DNA from: Nonlabens antarcticus
GTDB taxonomy: Bacteria; Bacteroidota; Bacteroidia; Flavobacteriales; Flavobacteriaceae
DNA length: 64,000 bases
Direction of reading: 5' to 3'
Assembly: GCF_015356755.1 (NCBI RefSeq)
Contig: NZ_JADFCO010000065.1
Coordinates: 372,001-436,000 of the forward strand
Position 1 is the first letter of the stretch. Every line of letters begins with the position of its first letter. The position numbers and the translations under genes are program-made. Shown one piece after another: positions 34,549-43,493 of the stretch. Below the pieces are notes generated by a model. The model worked only from the letters and a program-made list of their open reading frames with translations, had not been told where the DNA came from and made no database searches.

Positions 34549-34579
34549 GAAGCATTCAGGAAACTGGATGCTTTTTTTA
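34549..34579 (+). terminator. Intrinsic terminator after bacilliredoxin gene
   Basis: Stem AAGCATTCAG with CTGGATGCTT (one G-T pair), GAAA-like loop, then seven T, 25 bases after the stop. Confidence 0.8.
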
Positions 34580-34989
34580 TTAGATGAGAAAGCGTTGATT
34601 ACTTTCTCGAAGAATAGTCGCTATCAAGTTTATTATGGTCCTATATAAACGTTATACGTACTCGCTATCTTTTTTTTCTCATTGCATTCCCGAGATATCT
34701 ATATGAAGGGTTCGTAAACTTTACAGAGTCTTCTTTCATCGTTTTGATGAATTAATTTCAAGATGGTACATGAATACCGAATCAGCCTATGAATGCAAGT
34801 AATTTAGAGTTGGCAAGAGGGTTTTTCTTCTTGAAATTGAGCATCACCAAATAGAATTAATGAGCGATTGTCCTATGTAGAAAGCGTATTTCTAGTTATG
34901 TTTTAAATAAGCGATTGATTCAAGTAATATTTTGATTTTACTGAAGTGCAATCACTTTTATGAGTATTACTTGAAAGGAGTGCTTTTGC
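34580..34989. other. Gene-free region before ctaB
   Basis: About 400 bases with no plausible coding frame, AT-rich, no RNA motif recognised. It ends at a two-part promoter for ctaB. Confidence 0.5.
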
Positions 34990-35020
34990 TTTGCTACAAA
35001 GCTGTTGTGGGGTATCTTTG
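34990..35020 (+). promoter_or_regulatory. Promoter of the ctaB/cytochrome oxidase operon
   Basis: Both Bacteroidetes elements are present: TTTG (34990-34993), 19-base spacer, TATCTTTG (35013-35020). The start codon follows 22 bases after the -7 box. This is the best complete promoter match in the window. Confidence 0.65.
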
Positions 35021-35042
35021 CAAACCCTTAAAAACGATCCTT

Positions 35043-35936
35043 TTGAGTGACGCTCAAGCTATAGAAAAAACACCTGGAATGCTGGCAAATTATGTGGAGA
35101 TCACAAAGCCACGTCTATCGATTGTGGTTGTTTTTTCATCCATTGCTGGTTACTTTTTAGGAGCGGAAACCTACGATTGGTTTACGGTGCTTCTTCTTTG
35201 TGTTGGCGGCTATTTTCTGGTAGGTTCCTCTAACGTTTTCAATCAAATAATTGAACGTGATCGTGATGCGCTTATGAAACGTACGATGAACCGTGCGATT
35301 CCTATGGGTCGTATTGCTGTTAATTATGCGTGGATCTATGGATTTGCCATGGCTTTGACCGGTGTCTATTTGTTGTATCTAATCAATATTCCCACGGCGC
35401 TTTTTGGAGCTCTTAGTATCGTATTATACGCGGCGGTTTATACGCCGTTAAAGACCAAAACGCCATTGTGCGTGTTTGTGGGAGCTTTTCCCGGTGCTAT
35501 TCCTTATATGTTAGGCTGGGTTGCTGCGAGCGGTAGTTTTGGGATTGAGCCGGGAACATTATTTATGTTACAGTTCTTTTGGCAATTTCCTCACTTTTGG
35601 GCGATAGGATGGATGCTGGAAAGCGACTACAAAGCAGGTGGTTTTAAAATGTTGCCTACGGGATCTGCAGATCGTGGAACGGCAATTCAAATTGTTCTTT
35701 ACACGATATGGACGATTGCGATCTCGCTGATTCCTGCATTTGGGGTTACGGGTTCTTTATACATGACTTTATGGAGTGCCGCGCTAGTATTATTACTGGG
35801 CCTTTGGTTCCTTTACTATTCCGTTAAATTATTTAGGGAAAGAACTAATGCGGTCGCGAGAAAGCTCATGCTGGTAAGTGTGAGCTATATAACCTTGATA
35901 CAGATCATCTACGTAGTAGATAAATTTTTAAGATAA
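35043..35936 (+). CDS. ctaB: Heme o synthase (protoheme IX farnesyltransferase)
   Basis: About 297 residues starting at TTG 35043; the frame is open further upstream but that region contains the promoter, so the longer start is rejected. The UbiA-type prenyltransferase motifs are NVFNQIIERDRDALMKRT (Asp-rich metal site) and YTPLKTKTPLCVFVGAFPGA, with about eight transmembrane helices. It farnesylates heme b to heme o for heme-copper oxidases. It is the first gene of a terminal-oxidase cluster; its stop overlaps the next start by one base. Confidence 0.93.
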   Translation: MSDAQAIEKTPGMLANYVEITKPRLSIVVVFSSIAGYFLGAETYDWFTVLLLCVGGYFLVGSSNVFNQIIERDRDALMKRTMNRAIPMGRIAVNYAWIYGFAMALTGVYLLYLINIPTALFGALSIVLYAAVYTPLKTKTPLCVFVGAFPGAIPYMLGWVAASGSFGIEPGTLFMLQFFWQFPHFWAIGWMLESDYKAGGFKMLPTGSADRGTAIQIVLYTIWTIAISLIPAFGVTGSLYMTLWSAALVLLLGLWFLYYSVKLFRERTNAVARKLMLVSVSYITLIQIIYVVDKFLR

Positions 35937-36526
35937 TGACAGACATGACTGAATTACCGATCCCTGAAAAGATTGCGAAAGCTAAAAAACAGATGATGTG
36001 GTTTGCGATCGCGAGTCTTGTAATGATGTTTGCGGGATTAACAAGTGCTTATGTAGTAAGTAGTAGTAGAAGAGACTGGGTAGATATAGAGTTGCCTTCA
36101 GAGTTTTTCTATAGTACAGGTGTCATCCTATTAAGCAGTTTAACGTTGTGGATGGCAAAAAACCTCATAAAAAAAGGTGATAAAAAAGCTGCAATGATTT
36201 TTACCGTGGTAACTTTTGTTCTCGGGACTACATTTGTTGTTATGCAATTTATGGGTTTTGATAGCATCATAAACATGGGCTATCGATTTACAGGTGCGGC
36301 GAGTAATGTTAACGCTTCATTTATCTATGTAATTGTGGCTGCGCACCTTGCACACATTGTTGCTGGGCTAATTGCACTCTTAGTTATGACGATACAAACT
36401 TTAAGAGGTAAGTATTCTAAAGAAAATCTACTAGGTTTTGAACTAGGATCTATATTCTGGCACTTTGTGGATGTGCTTTGGATTTATTTACTATTGTTTT
36501 TAGTTTTTGCCAAAGATATTTTTTAG
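35936..36526 (+). CDS. Cytochrome c oxidase subunit III (short form)
   Basis: This 196-residue membrane protein has five to six hydrophobic helices and the subunit III pattern: MMWFAIASLVMMFAGLTSAYVV, NASFIYVIVAAHLAHIVAGLIAL and the terminal FWHFVDVLWIYLLLFLVFA. It belongs to the heme-copper oxidase subunit III family and lacks any redox cofactor itself. It overlaps ctaB by one base and is followed 36 bases later by a second, longer subunit III. Whether the two serve one oxidase or two is not clear from sequence. Confidence 0.9.
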   Translation: MTDMTELPIPEKIAKAKKQMMWFAIASLVMMFAGLTSAYVVSSSRRDWVDIELPSEFFYSTGVILLSSLTLWMAKNLIKKGDKKAAMIFTVVTFVLGTTFVVMQFMGFDSIINMGYRFTGAASNVNASFIYVIVAAHLAHIVAGLIALLVMTIQTLRGKYSKENLLGFELGSIFWHFVDVLWIYLLLFLVFAKDIF

Positions 36527-36562
36527 CCTATTTTTGCCACTTATTACAACTAATATCAAGTT

Positions 36563-37561
36563 ATGGAGACGACAGTAGCTGCTACTGGTACAGAAGGCCA
36601 AATGTGGGGTGGTGGTAAAAGCCCACTCGGTGCAAGTTACGGGAAATTGATGATGTGGTTTTTCATCCTTTCTGATGCACTAACATTTACTGGTTTTCTA
36701 GCTGCCTATGGTTTTTCTAGATTTAAATTCATTGAGGAATGGCCTCTTGCTGATGAGGTGTTTAATCACTTCCCATTCATGCACGGTGTTGATGCTCCCA
36801 TGTTCTATGTGGCGTTAATGACTTTTGTCTTGATAGGTTCTTCAGTAACCATGGTTCTCGCCGTGGATGCTGGACATCATATGAATAGAAAAAAAGTTTC
36901 TTTCTATCTTTTATTAACCATTATAGGAGGTTTAATCTTTGTAGGATCTCAGGCCTGGGAGTGGAAAAACTTTATCGCTGGAGAGTATGGTGCCGTTCAA
37001 ACGACAGGAGGAAATATTCTTCAATTTGTTGATACAAATGGAGATCGTGTAGCATTAGAGGAATTTGTGAATGTAGGTCCTAGGGATGTGCAGGCATACG
37101 GCGATAATCAAGGAATATGGTACGAGTCCTCAGGCGACTTAGGAACTACCTATACCATAGAAGAAGTGCGCGCAGGTTTTGCAACTCGTCCAGATTTATT
37201 AATTCGCACACAACATCTTATTGTTAATGAGGAAACTGGTGCGTCTGAAAAAACGATTCTTTCTAGAGAAGAGTCTGCTTTCAAATTAGAAAATCAAGCA
37301 GTTAAGGTTGTTGAAGGAGCTAACTTGACAGAAAATGAATATGGAGTTCCTTTATTTGCTGACTTCTTTTTCTTCATTACAGGTTTCCACGGATTCCACG
37401 TATTTTCTGGTATCATCTTTAACTTAATAGTGTTTTTCAACGTATTGCTGGGAACCTATGAAAGACGAGGCAGTTATGAAATGGTAGAAAAGGTCGGGTT
37501 GTACTGGCACTTTGTAGACCTCGTTTGGGTATTTGTATTTACTTTCTTTTACCTCGTATAA
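36563..37561 (+). CDS. Cytochrome c oxidase subunit III with large insertion
   Basis: This 332-residue protein carries the same fold: N-terminal helices MMWFFILSDALTFTGFLAAYGF, then FYVALMTFVLIGSSVTMVLA, and C-terminal GFHGFHVFSGIIFNLIVFF and YWHFVDLVWVFVFTFFYLV. Between them (about residues 133-265) is a hydrophilic insertion of roughly 130 residues (for example GDRVALEEFVNVGPRDVQAY) not present in the shorter neighbour, likely facing the periplasm. It is part of the ctaB operon; the subunit IV gene follows after 17 bases. Confidence 0.92.
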   Translation: METTVAATGTEGQMWGGGKSPLGASYGKLMMWFFILSDALTFTGFLAAYGFSRFKFIEEWPLADEVFNHFPFMHGVDAPMFYVALMTFVLIGSSVTMVLAVDAGHHMNRKKVSFYLLLTIIGGLIFVGSQAWEWKNFIAGEYGAVQTTGGNILQFVDTNGDRVALEEFVNVGPRDVQAYGDNQGIWYESSGDLGTTYTIEEVRAGFATRPDLLIRTQHLIVNEETGASEKTILSREESAFKLENQAVKVVEGANLTENEYGVPLFADFFFFITGFHGFHVFSGIIFNLIVFFNVLLGTYERRGSYEMVEKVGLYWHFVDLVWVFVFTFFYLV

Positions 37562-37578
37562 TTATTTAAGACATTAAA

Positions 37579-37980
37579 ATGGCAGATCACGCACAGGCAG
37601 AACATAAAGAACACAATCTTGCGATTTTCAGAGGCAGATTGAAGTTCAAAAATAACGTACAGAAGATTTGGGGAGTTTTAATATTTCTTTCATTAGTGAC
37701 TTGTGTTGAGGTCGCTCTAGGATATATTAAACCTGATTTTTTGAACGGTCACTTCTTGGCTTTAAAGTATTTAAACTGGATCTTTATTATCCTTACACTC
37801 GTTAAGGCTTATTACATTACATGGGACTTTATGCACATGAGAGATGAAGTAAGCGGCTTGCGCAGAGCCGTAGTGTGGACAGCAGTTTTCTTAATCATTT
37901 ATCTGATCGCACTTCTTTTAGTAGAGGGAGACTATATTTATGAGATTTACAAAAACGCCGCTGTAAGTTCTGACTTTTAA
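37579..37980 (+). CDS. Cytochrome c oxidase subunit IV family protein
   Basis: This 133-residue protein has three transmembrane helices (about 30-50, 60-80 and 93-115) after a His/Glu-rich N-terminus (HAQAEHKEHN). The WDFMHMRDEVSGLRRAV loop is typical of the prokaryotic subunit IV/COX4 family. It is an accessory subunit without cofactors. It ends the oxidase subunit run; a hairpin terminator follows 24 bases later. Confidence 0.88.
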   Translation: MADHAQAEHKEHNLAIFRGRLKFKNNVQKIWGVLIFLSLVTCVEVALGYIKPDFLNGHFLALKYLNWIFIILTLVKAYYITWDFMHMRDEVSGLRRAVVWTAVFLIIYLIALLLVEGDYIYEIYKNAAVSSDF

Positions 37981-38003
37981 AGGACACTAATTATAAACAT
38001 ATT

Positions 38004-38028
38004 AAGGACGGTTATGCCGTCCTTTTTT
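38004..38028 (+). terminator. Hairpin terminator after subunit IV gene
   Basis: Stem AAGGACGG/CCGTCCTT with 5-base loop and six T. The next gene starts only 10 bases later with no promoter seen, so partial read-through or attenuation is likely. Confidence 0.75.
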
Positions 38029-38038
38029 ATACCATATC

Positions 38039-38737
38039 ATGTCAAAAGCTAAGGAAACATACGAGATAAAAAAGGTAAATCCGATTGCGAAATACTTGGT
38101 TTTAGTAGTTCTCTTTGCTTTGCCATTAGTTGCTTACCTCTTCTTTCTTCAGGGAAAACATCATTTTGATACACTGCCTGTTATGCGGGAGCAGATAGGA
38201 ACCTTAGATGGATTTGTGGCTTTAGACGGCTCTTCCGTGCAGCTTAAAGATAGTGTTAGTGTTATAACTTTCTTAGGCAACCAGCCTTATTCCCGACTGG
38301 GTTACGTTTCAAACATCAATGAAAAGATCTATAAGGAGTTCCATGAATTTGAGACCTTCCAAATGATCAGTATTATCCCCAAATCTGGGGTTAAGGATAT
38401 TTCTGAAATCTTGTTTCAGATGCAGGAAACCACAGATATTGAAGACTGGCATTTCATAACAGCCAGCGATGAAGAAATTAATAGTTTTTTCCAGTCACTT
38501 AACTCCGGCTTGCCTATAAATGCAGATCTCTCATCAGATTATGCCTTTATAACAGATAAAAATAAAGCGTTGCGTGGTAGACCAGAAGATGATGAAGATG
38601 TGGCGGTTTATGGTTATGACACAAGCTCCATAGCTACATTACAAAAAAAGATGATTGATGACATGCGAGTACTTCTTGCAGAATATCGATTTGCTTTCAA
38701 AAAAAACCGGGACGAACAAATTAAAAACGATGAGTAA
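38039..38737 (+). CDS. Sco-like membrane protein without cysteines
   Basis: This 232-residue protein has one N-terminal transmembrane helix (about 19-37) and a periplasmic domain whose pattern (QLKDSVSVITFLGN, then FETFQMISIIP, then YAFITDKNKALRGR) resembles a thioredoxin/Sco fold. It contains no cysteine at all, so it cannot carry out the copper or thiol chemistry of Sco proteins. It overlaps the true Sco gene by eight bases and precedes it, as if the pair act together in oxidase assembly. The fold assignment is inference from pattern and context. Confidence 0.65.
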   Translation: MSKAKETYEIKKVNPIAKYLVLVVLFALPLVAYLFFLQGKHHFDTLPVMREQIGTLDGFVALDGSSVQLKDSVSVITFLGNQPYSRLGYVSNINEKIYKEFHEFETFQMISIIPKSGVKDISEILFQMQETTDIEDWHFITASDEEINSFFQSLNSGLPINADLSSDYAFITDKNKALRGRPEDDEDVAVYGYDTSSIATLQKKMIDDMRVLLAEYRFAFKKNRDEQIKNDE

Positions 38738-39431
38738 AAAAAGCGACACGCCGTATTACATAGGACTTGGTATCATCATTTTGTTATTCGGTTACTTTGC
38801 CGTGACTAATGTAATTAGCTATGTGCAGAATGATGCTGTAGTTGATAGCAATCGCAGTGACGATCGCGCTCCAGTGGCTGATAAGTTTTTAAAGAAGTTT
38901 AATAAAGTACCTGATTTTCAATTTGTAAACCAAAATGGAGATACTATTACAAACACAGACTTGCTAGGTAAAGTATATATAGTGGATTTCTTCTTTACCA
39001 CTTGCCCTACTATTTGCACTCCTATGAGCCGCAACCTTGATAAGGTTACAGAAAGCCTCTCTAAATATGATGATTACGTATCTGTTTCAATTAGTATTGA
39101 TCCAGATAATGATACACCAGCTGTACTAAAAGATTATGCGGCTAAATTTGATAAGCCGGCCAGCGATTGGCAATTTCTTACCGGCAATAAAGTAGATACT
39201 TATAAACTTGCTCTTGAAGGTTTCAAATCCTATGTAGGAGAGAGTGATAATCCGGCAGTGCGATTTGAGCATAGCGGTAATTTTGCATTAATTGATAGGG
39301 AAGGGTATATACGTTCTCGTAAAGATGCTTATGGTAACTGGATTTTATTTTATGCCGGTATCGATGAAAATGGTTTTCCAGCTATGTTGAAGGAAATCAC
39401 AGAAGATGCTGAAACCCTATTGAACAAATAA
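38730..39431 (+). CDS. SCO1/SenC copper chaperone
   Basis: About 233 residues from the ATG at 38730, which overlaps the previous gene's stop by eight bases; the frame is open upstream inside that gene. One N-terminal transmembrane anchor (10-31), then a thioredoxin-fold domain with the copper-binding CPTIC (Cys92, Cys96) and His181 in RFEHSGNFAL. SCO proteins deliver copper to or reduce the CuA site of cytochrome oxidase. DUF420 gene follows after one base. Confidence 0.93.
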   Translation: MSKKSDTPYYIGLGIIILLFGYFAVTNVISYVQNDAVVDSNRSDDRAPVADKFLKKFNKVPDFQFVNQNGDTITNTDLLGKVYIVDFFFTTCPTICTPMSRNLDKVTESLSKYDDYVSVSISIDPDNDTPAVLKDYAAKFDKPASDWQFLTGNKVDTYKLALEGFKSYVGESDNPAVRFEHSGNFALIDREGYIRSRKDAYGNWILFYAGIDENGFPAMLKEITEDAETLLNK

Positions 39432-39432
39432 A

Positions 39433-39954
39433 ATGTTAGAAAAAAGAGGTCCAGCCATCATTATTGCTATTTCTATCATTGTCCCATTAGTTGTGGTGTT
39501 TTTAATGCTGATGCCAGAGCGCTACAATTTCCTGGGAGTAGAGTCCGGATTATTTCCTTTGTTCCATGCCATATTGAACGGCAGCACAGCTCTTTTATTA
39601 ATCACCGGTTTTTCTTTAATTAAATCTGGAAACCGCAATGCTCATCGAGCGGTCATGACTACAGCGTTTGTATTGAGCGCTATTTTTTTGGTAAGCTATG
39701 TGATATCAAAGATCAGCAATGAACCTATTTCTTATCCGGCAGATGCGCCCTTGCGATGGTTGTATTTATTCATTTTAATTACACACATCATATTGTCAGG
39801 AATTATTTTGCCACTTGTTTTATATACTATGTATTTCGCATGGAACAAGAGGTTTGACCGCCATAAAAAAATTGCTCGCTGGACATTCCCTATTTGGTTA
39901 TACGTAGCATTTACTGGGGTTGCGGTGTATGTTTTCATGTATCCTTACTACTAA
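39433..39954 (+). CDS. DUF420 integral membrane protein
   Basis: This 173-residue protein has about five transmembrane helices and the DUF420 pattern: FPLFHAILNGSTALLLITGFSLIKSGNRNAHRAVM, then WLYLFILITHIILSGIILPLVLYTMYFAWNKRFDRHKKIARWTFP split by short loops. Conserved His residues (NAHR, THIIL, DRHKKIARW) suggest heme or metal contact. The family regularly accompanies cytochrome oxidase and Sco genes and is thought to aid oxidase biogenesis. Located one base after the Sco gene. Confidence 0.9.
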   Translation: MLEKRGPAIIIAISIIVPLVVVFLMLMPERYNFLGVESGLFPLFHAILNGSTALLLITGFSLIKSGNRNAHRAVMTTAFVLSAIFLVSYVISKISNEPISYPADAPLRWLYLFILITHIILSGIILPLVLYTMYFAWNKRFDRHKKIARWTFPIWLYVAFTGVAVYVFMYPYY

Positions 39955-39960
39955 TATCTT

Positions 39961-40179
39961 ATGAAAAAAGGATTAATTTTTATTGTATTTGTGTTGTTTT
40001 CCGCTTTCGCGAAAGCGCAATGCGCCATGTGTCGAGCCGTCATTGAGAGTGGTGGAAGTACTGCCGAAGCTGAAGGTTTAAACAGCGGAATCACCTACTT
40101 AATGATATTTCCATACCTACTGGTAGGAGGTATTATTTATATGATCTACCGAGGTACTCAAAAGAAGAGTTCGAATTAA
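39961..40179 (+). CDS. Small CxxC membrane protein in oxidase cluster
   Basis: This 72-residue protein has a signal peptide ending AFAKA-Q, encoded by the dispersed palindrome. The mature N-terminus begins QCAMCRAVIESGG, a CxxC pair, and a single transmembrane helix follows (about 45-63, YLMIFPYLLVGGIIYMIYR). After cleavage the CxxC pair sits almost at the membrane-exposed N-terminus, suitable for metal or thiol exchange. It lies six bases after DUF420 and is the last gene of the oxidase cluster. Function unknown; a copper-related role is inferred from position. Confidence 0.75.
   Translation: MKKGLIFIVFVLFSAFAKAQCAMCRAVIESGGSTAEAEGLNSGITYLMIFPYLLVGGIIYMIYRGTQKKSSN
40002..40017. repeat. Dispersed palindrome, copy 11, in signal peptide
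   Basis: Exact CGCTTTCGCGAAAGCG encoding AFAKA at the predicted cleavage site of the small CxxC protein. Confidence 0.9.
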
Positions 40180-40263
40180 CTCTTTATTAACAAAGGAAAT
40201 GTAACTATTCTCTTTTTTTAAGGTCTAGTCAGCAGGCTTTTAAATGCTTAGAATATTTTGCAA

Positions 40264-40965
40264 ATGATTGAAATTAAAGATCTTCACAAATCCTATAAAA
40301 CAGGAAACAATTCTCTTCACGTTTTAAAGGGAATCAACTTTAATGTGAAAGAAGGAGAACTGGTTTCTATTATGGGATCTTCTGGTTCTGGAAAATCTAC
40401 ATTGCTCAATATCCTAGGGATGCTAGACGAGGCAGATGAAGGTAGTTACACGCTGGATGGAACTCCCATAAAAAACTTAAATGAAAAGATTGCGGCGCAA
40501 TACCGCAATAAATTTCTAGGTTTCATTTTCCAATCCTTTAACCTGATCAATTATAAAAATGCCATGGATAACGTGGCGTTGCCTCTATATTATCAAAAAC
40601 TTCCAAGAAAAGAGCGAGAAGAACGTGCCATGCATTATCTAGAAAAGGTAGGTCTTGCCGACTGGGCAGAGCATTTACCCAACCAGCTTTCTGGTGGACA
40701 AAAACAGCGGGTAGCCATAGCTAGAGCACTTGCCAGCGACCCGAAGGTACTTCTTGCAGATGAGCCTACAGGAGCATTAGATACTAAAACCTCTTATGAG
40801 GTTATGGACTTGATCCAAGGAATTAATGACGAAGGAAGAACAATTCTAGTCGTAACTCACGAGCCTGATATCGCTCAAATGACCAAGCGTATTGTAAATC
40901 TTAAAGACGGTCGAATTATTGACGATACTCTAGTTAATCAGGTAAAAGCGCTCAGTAATGTTTAA
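40264..40965 (+). CDS. ABC transporter ATPase, MacB/LolD type
   Basis: About 233 residues from the ATG at 40264 (a TTG two codons earlier is rejected). Walker A is GSSGSGKST, the signature [15 protein letters not shown], Walker [13 protein letters not shown] and the switch His in VVTHEPD. The [11 protein letters not shown] form is typical of the MacB/LolCDE/FtsE clade, which transduces mechanical force to extracytoplasmic domains rather than moving substrate through the membrane. Its end overlaps the first permease by eight bases. Confidence 0.94.
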   Translation: MIEIKDLHKSYKTGNNSLHVLKGINFNVKEGELVSIMGSSGSGKSTLLNILGMLDEADEGSYTLDGTPIKNLNEKIAAQYRNKFLGFIFQSFNLINYKNAMDNVALPLYYQKLPRKEREERAMHYLEKVGLADWAEHLPNQLSGGQKQRVAIARALASDPKVLLADEPTGALDTKTSYEVMDLIQGINDEGRTILVVTHEPDIAQMTKRIVNLKDGRIIDDTLVNQVKALSNV

Positions 40966-42205
40966 CGTTGAGAGTTGGCAGGAGATTTTTGAAACTATGC
41001 GTAAGAACAAGCTGCGCACGTTCTTGACTGCTTTTTCTGTATTCTTAGGGATTTTCATCCTAGTAATTCTTATGGGTTTTTCTAACGGTATTGAAAATGG
41101 CGTTAGTTCACAATTTGAAAGTGATGCAACAAACAAAATCTCCATTCGTACTGGAATTACTACTAAAGGTTATCAAGGATTAAATCCTGGTCGCAGACTA
41201 CAATTGCGCAATGGTGATTATGATAACCTCAATCAAAAATTTGAGGAGAACATAGAATATAAAACGGCTACTTATTCTACATGGGGAGGTCAGGTGAATT
41301 ATAAAACGCAACAAGGAAGTTACCGCATAGAAGGTGCAAACGCAGACCAGCAATTTATCGAGAACCAAAGCATGGTTTCTGGTAGGTTTTTAAATCAGGC
41401 AGATTTACTTCAAAAGAATAAAGTTGCCATTATTGGACAGCAAATGAAAATGGATTTGTTCAAGGATGAGGATCCTATCGGTAAGATGATCATGCTTAAT
41501 AATAACGTCAATTTTCAGGTGGTAGGTGTCTATACAGATCCCGGTGGGAGCCGTGAAGAAAGCAGATTGTTTATTCCATTGACGACTGCGCAACAAGTTT
41601 TTAACGCAGGACAGGATATTCGTAGTATTTCCTATACGGTAAAAATGAGTGAAGATTTTGATGAGGCTGTTGCTACCAGTACTGCTATGTCAGAAGCGAT
41701 CAATCAAGATCTGCGCAATAGATTTACCGTCGCTCCAGATGACAGATCGGCTGTGAATGTAGATAACACCCTAGAAGAAGCAAAGAAGATCTATGGTTTG
41801 ATTGACACTATACGTTACGTATTTTGGTTCATAGGTATCGGTACCATCATTGCTGGAATAGTAGGAGTAAGCAACATTATGTTGATTATTGTTAAGGAGA
41901 GAACTAAGGAAATAGGGATTCGTAAAGCGTTGGGAGCTCTACCTTCCCAGATTACGGGAATGATTCTTCAAGAGGCTATTTTTATTACAGCAATTTCTGG
42001 ACTGATAGGACTGCTAGCTGGTGTTTTTGTGCTGGAGGCCTTGAGTCCATTAGTGGAGACTGATTTTTTGAGATATCCTAAAGCAGATCTTGCAACCTCT
42101 TTAACAACATTACTTATTCTGATAGTTGCAGGTGCATTTGCTGGGTTTATTCCCGCAAGGCGTGCCGCACACATAAAACCAATTGAAGCTTTAAGAGACG
42201 AATAA
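40958..42205 (+). CDS. MacB-type ABC permease (first)
   Basis: This 415-residue permease has the FtsX/MacB layout: an N-terminal transmembrane helix (about 21-41, FLTAFSVFLGIFILVILMGF), a large periplasmic domain (about 45-280), then three C-terminal helices ending at ADLATSLTTLLILIVAGAFAGFIPARRAAHIKPIEALRDE, the hallmark PARRAAxxxPxxALR end. The conserved cytoplasmic loop VKERTKEIGIRKALGA contacts the ATPase. It overlaps the ATPase gene and is one base from a second permease, so the transporter is probably heterodimeric. Confidence 0.93.
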   Translation: MFNVESWQEIFETMRKNKLRTFLTAFSVFLGIFILVILMGFSNGIENGVSSQFESDATNKISIRTGITTKGYQGLNPGRRLQLRNGDYDNLNQKFEENIEYKTATYSTWGGQVNYKTQQGSYRIEGANADQQFIENQSMVSGRFLNQADLLQKNKVAIIGQQMKMDLFKDEDPIGKMIMLNNNVNFQVVGVYTDPGGSREESRLFIPLTTAQQVFNAGQDIRSISYTVKMSEDFDEAVATSTAMSEAINQDLRNRFTVAPDDRSAVNVDNTLEEAKKIYGLIDTIRYVFWFIGIGTIIAGIVGVSNIMLIIVKERTKEIGIRKALGALPSQITGMILQEAIFITAISGLIGLLAGVFVLEALSPLVETDFLRYPKADLATSLTTLLILIVAGAFAGFIPARRAAHIKPIEALRDE

Positions 42206-42206
42206 T

Positions 42207-43466
42207 ATGTTTAGTAAGGACAGATGGAATGAAATATTAGAAGCGCTGAATGCTAACCGATTCAGAACGTTTTTGACGGCTTTTGGTGTTTTTTGGGGGA
42301 TTTTCATTTTGGTTTTACTGCTGGCATTAACTAATGGATTGCGTGCAGGAGTGAGTAAAGATTTTGGAGACTTTGCAACCAACTCCATGTTTTTATGGTC
42401 ACAATCTACTTCAATTGCTTATAAAGGATTTGCTAAAGGGAGACGTTTTGATTTAAAGATTACAGACGTTGAGGCATTGAAGAGAAAGTTTCCAGATTTG
42501 AAGTACGTTTCTCCTCGTTCTCGTTTAGGTGGTTATCGAGGTGGTAATAATGTTACAAGAAACGAAAGAACCGGTGCCTTTCAGGTCAATGGAGATTATC
42601 CTGAGTTTATCAACCAGCAGCCCATGGATATTTTAGAAGGTCGTTTTCTAAGCTATTCAGATATTGATAACGATTTGAAAACTGCCGTTATAGGCGTTGA
42701 TGTTGTAAAAACCCTTTATGACGTTGTAGAAGAACCTATAGGATCATACATCACTATTAATGGTGTCAATTTTAAAGTCGTAGGTGTTTTTCAGAACCCA
42801 AATAGCTCTGGCGATAGTGAGGAAGAAGCTAATACGATCTACATCCCATTCACAACATTTTCAAAAGCATTCAATCAGGGAGACAGTATAGGGTATATGG
42901 CCATAACAGCAAATGATGATGTCAGTATAACAGAACTTAAACCCCAGATATTAGGCTTATTAAAAGAATTGAGATCTGTGCATCCTAATGATGAGCGAGC
43001 CCTGGGAAACCGAGATATTGCAGAACAATTTGCAAAAATTACCGGTCTTTTTGACATCATGGCATTTGTAGGATATTTTGTGGGAGGATTGATCTTGCTT
43101 TCGGGCGGTATAGGAATTAGCAATATCATGCTTATTGTTGTAAAAGAAAGAACTAACGAGATAGGGGTACGACGTGCCCTAGGTGCAACCCCATGGGACA
43201 TTAAAGCACAAATCTTACAAGAAAGTATTGTATTGACCTTACTGGCAGGGCTTGCGGGAATCGCGTTTTCTGCAGGAATGATTTATGTAATGAATGTAAT
43301 ACTGGAATCCATTGGGCCCGTATCAAATTTTGCAAATCCCACTGTAGATATTAAGGTAGTAATCATCGCGCTGCTGGTACTGATTGTTGCTGGATTGTTA
43401 GCTGGATTTATTCCCGCTTCCAGAGCCACCACCATGAAACCGGTTGACGCATTGCGAACAGAGTAA
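42207..43466 (+). CDS. MacB-type ABC permease (second)
   Basis: This 419-residue paralogue of the preceding permease has the same architecture: helix at about 21-41, periplasmic domain, coupling loop VKERTNEIGVRRALGATPWD, three C-terminal helices and the end FIPASRATTMKPVDALRTE. It begins one base after the first permease stop. The pair shares one ATPase gene upstream and two adaptors and a TolC downstream. Substrate is unknown; MacB relatives export peptides, antibiotics or lipoproteins. Confidence 0.93.
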   Translation: MFSKDRWNEILEALNANRFRTFLTAFGVFWGIFILVLLLALTNGLRAGVSKDFGDFATNSMFLWSQSTSIAYKGFAKGRRFDLKITDVEALKRKFPDLKYVSPRSRLGGYRGGNNVTRNERTGAFQVNGDYPEFINQQPMDILEGRFLSYSDIDNDLKTAVIGVDVVKTLYDVVEEPIGSYITINGVNFKVVGVFQNPNSSGDSEEEANTIYIPFTTFSKAFNQGDSIGYMAITANDDVSITELKPQILGLLKELRSVHPNDERALGNRDIAEQFAKITGLFDIMAFVGYFVGGLILLSGGIGISNIMLIVVKERTNEIGVRRALGATPWDIKAQILQESIVLTLLAGLAGIAFSAGMIYVMNVILESIGPVSNFANPTVDIKVVIIALLVLIVAGLLAGFIPASRATTMKPVDALRTE

Positions 43467-43493
43467 AAAAAACGAATTAAAGAACTATAGAAA

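Noticed and set aside
34932-35042. Upstream extension of ctaB
   Set aside because: The frame is open, but it contains a complete promoter (TTTG-19-TATCTTTG), and ctaB homologues begin near the later TTG.
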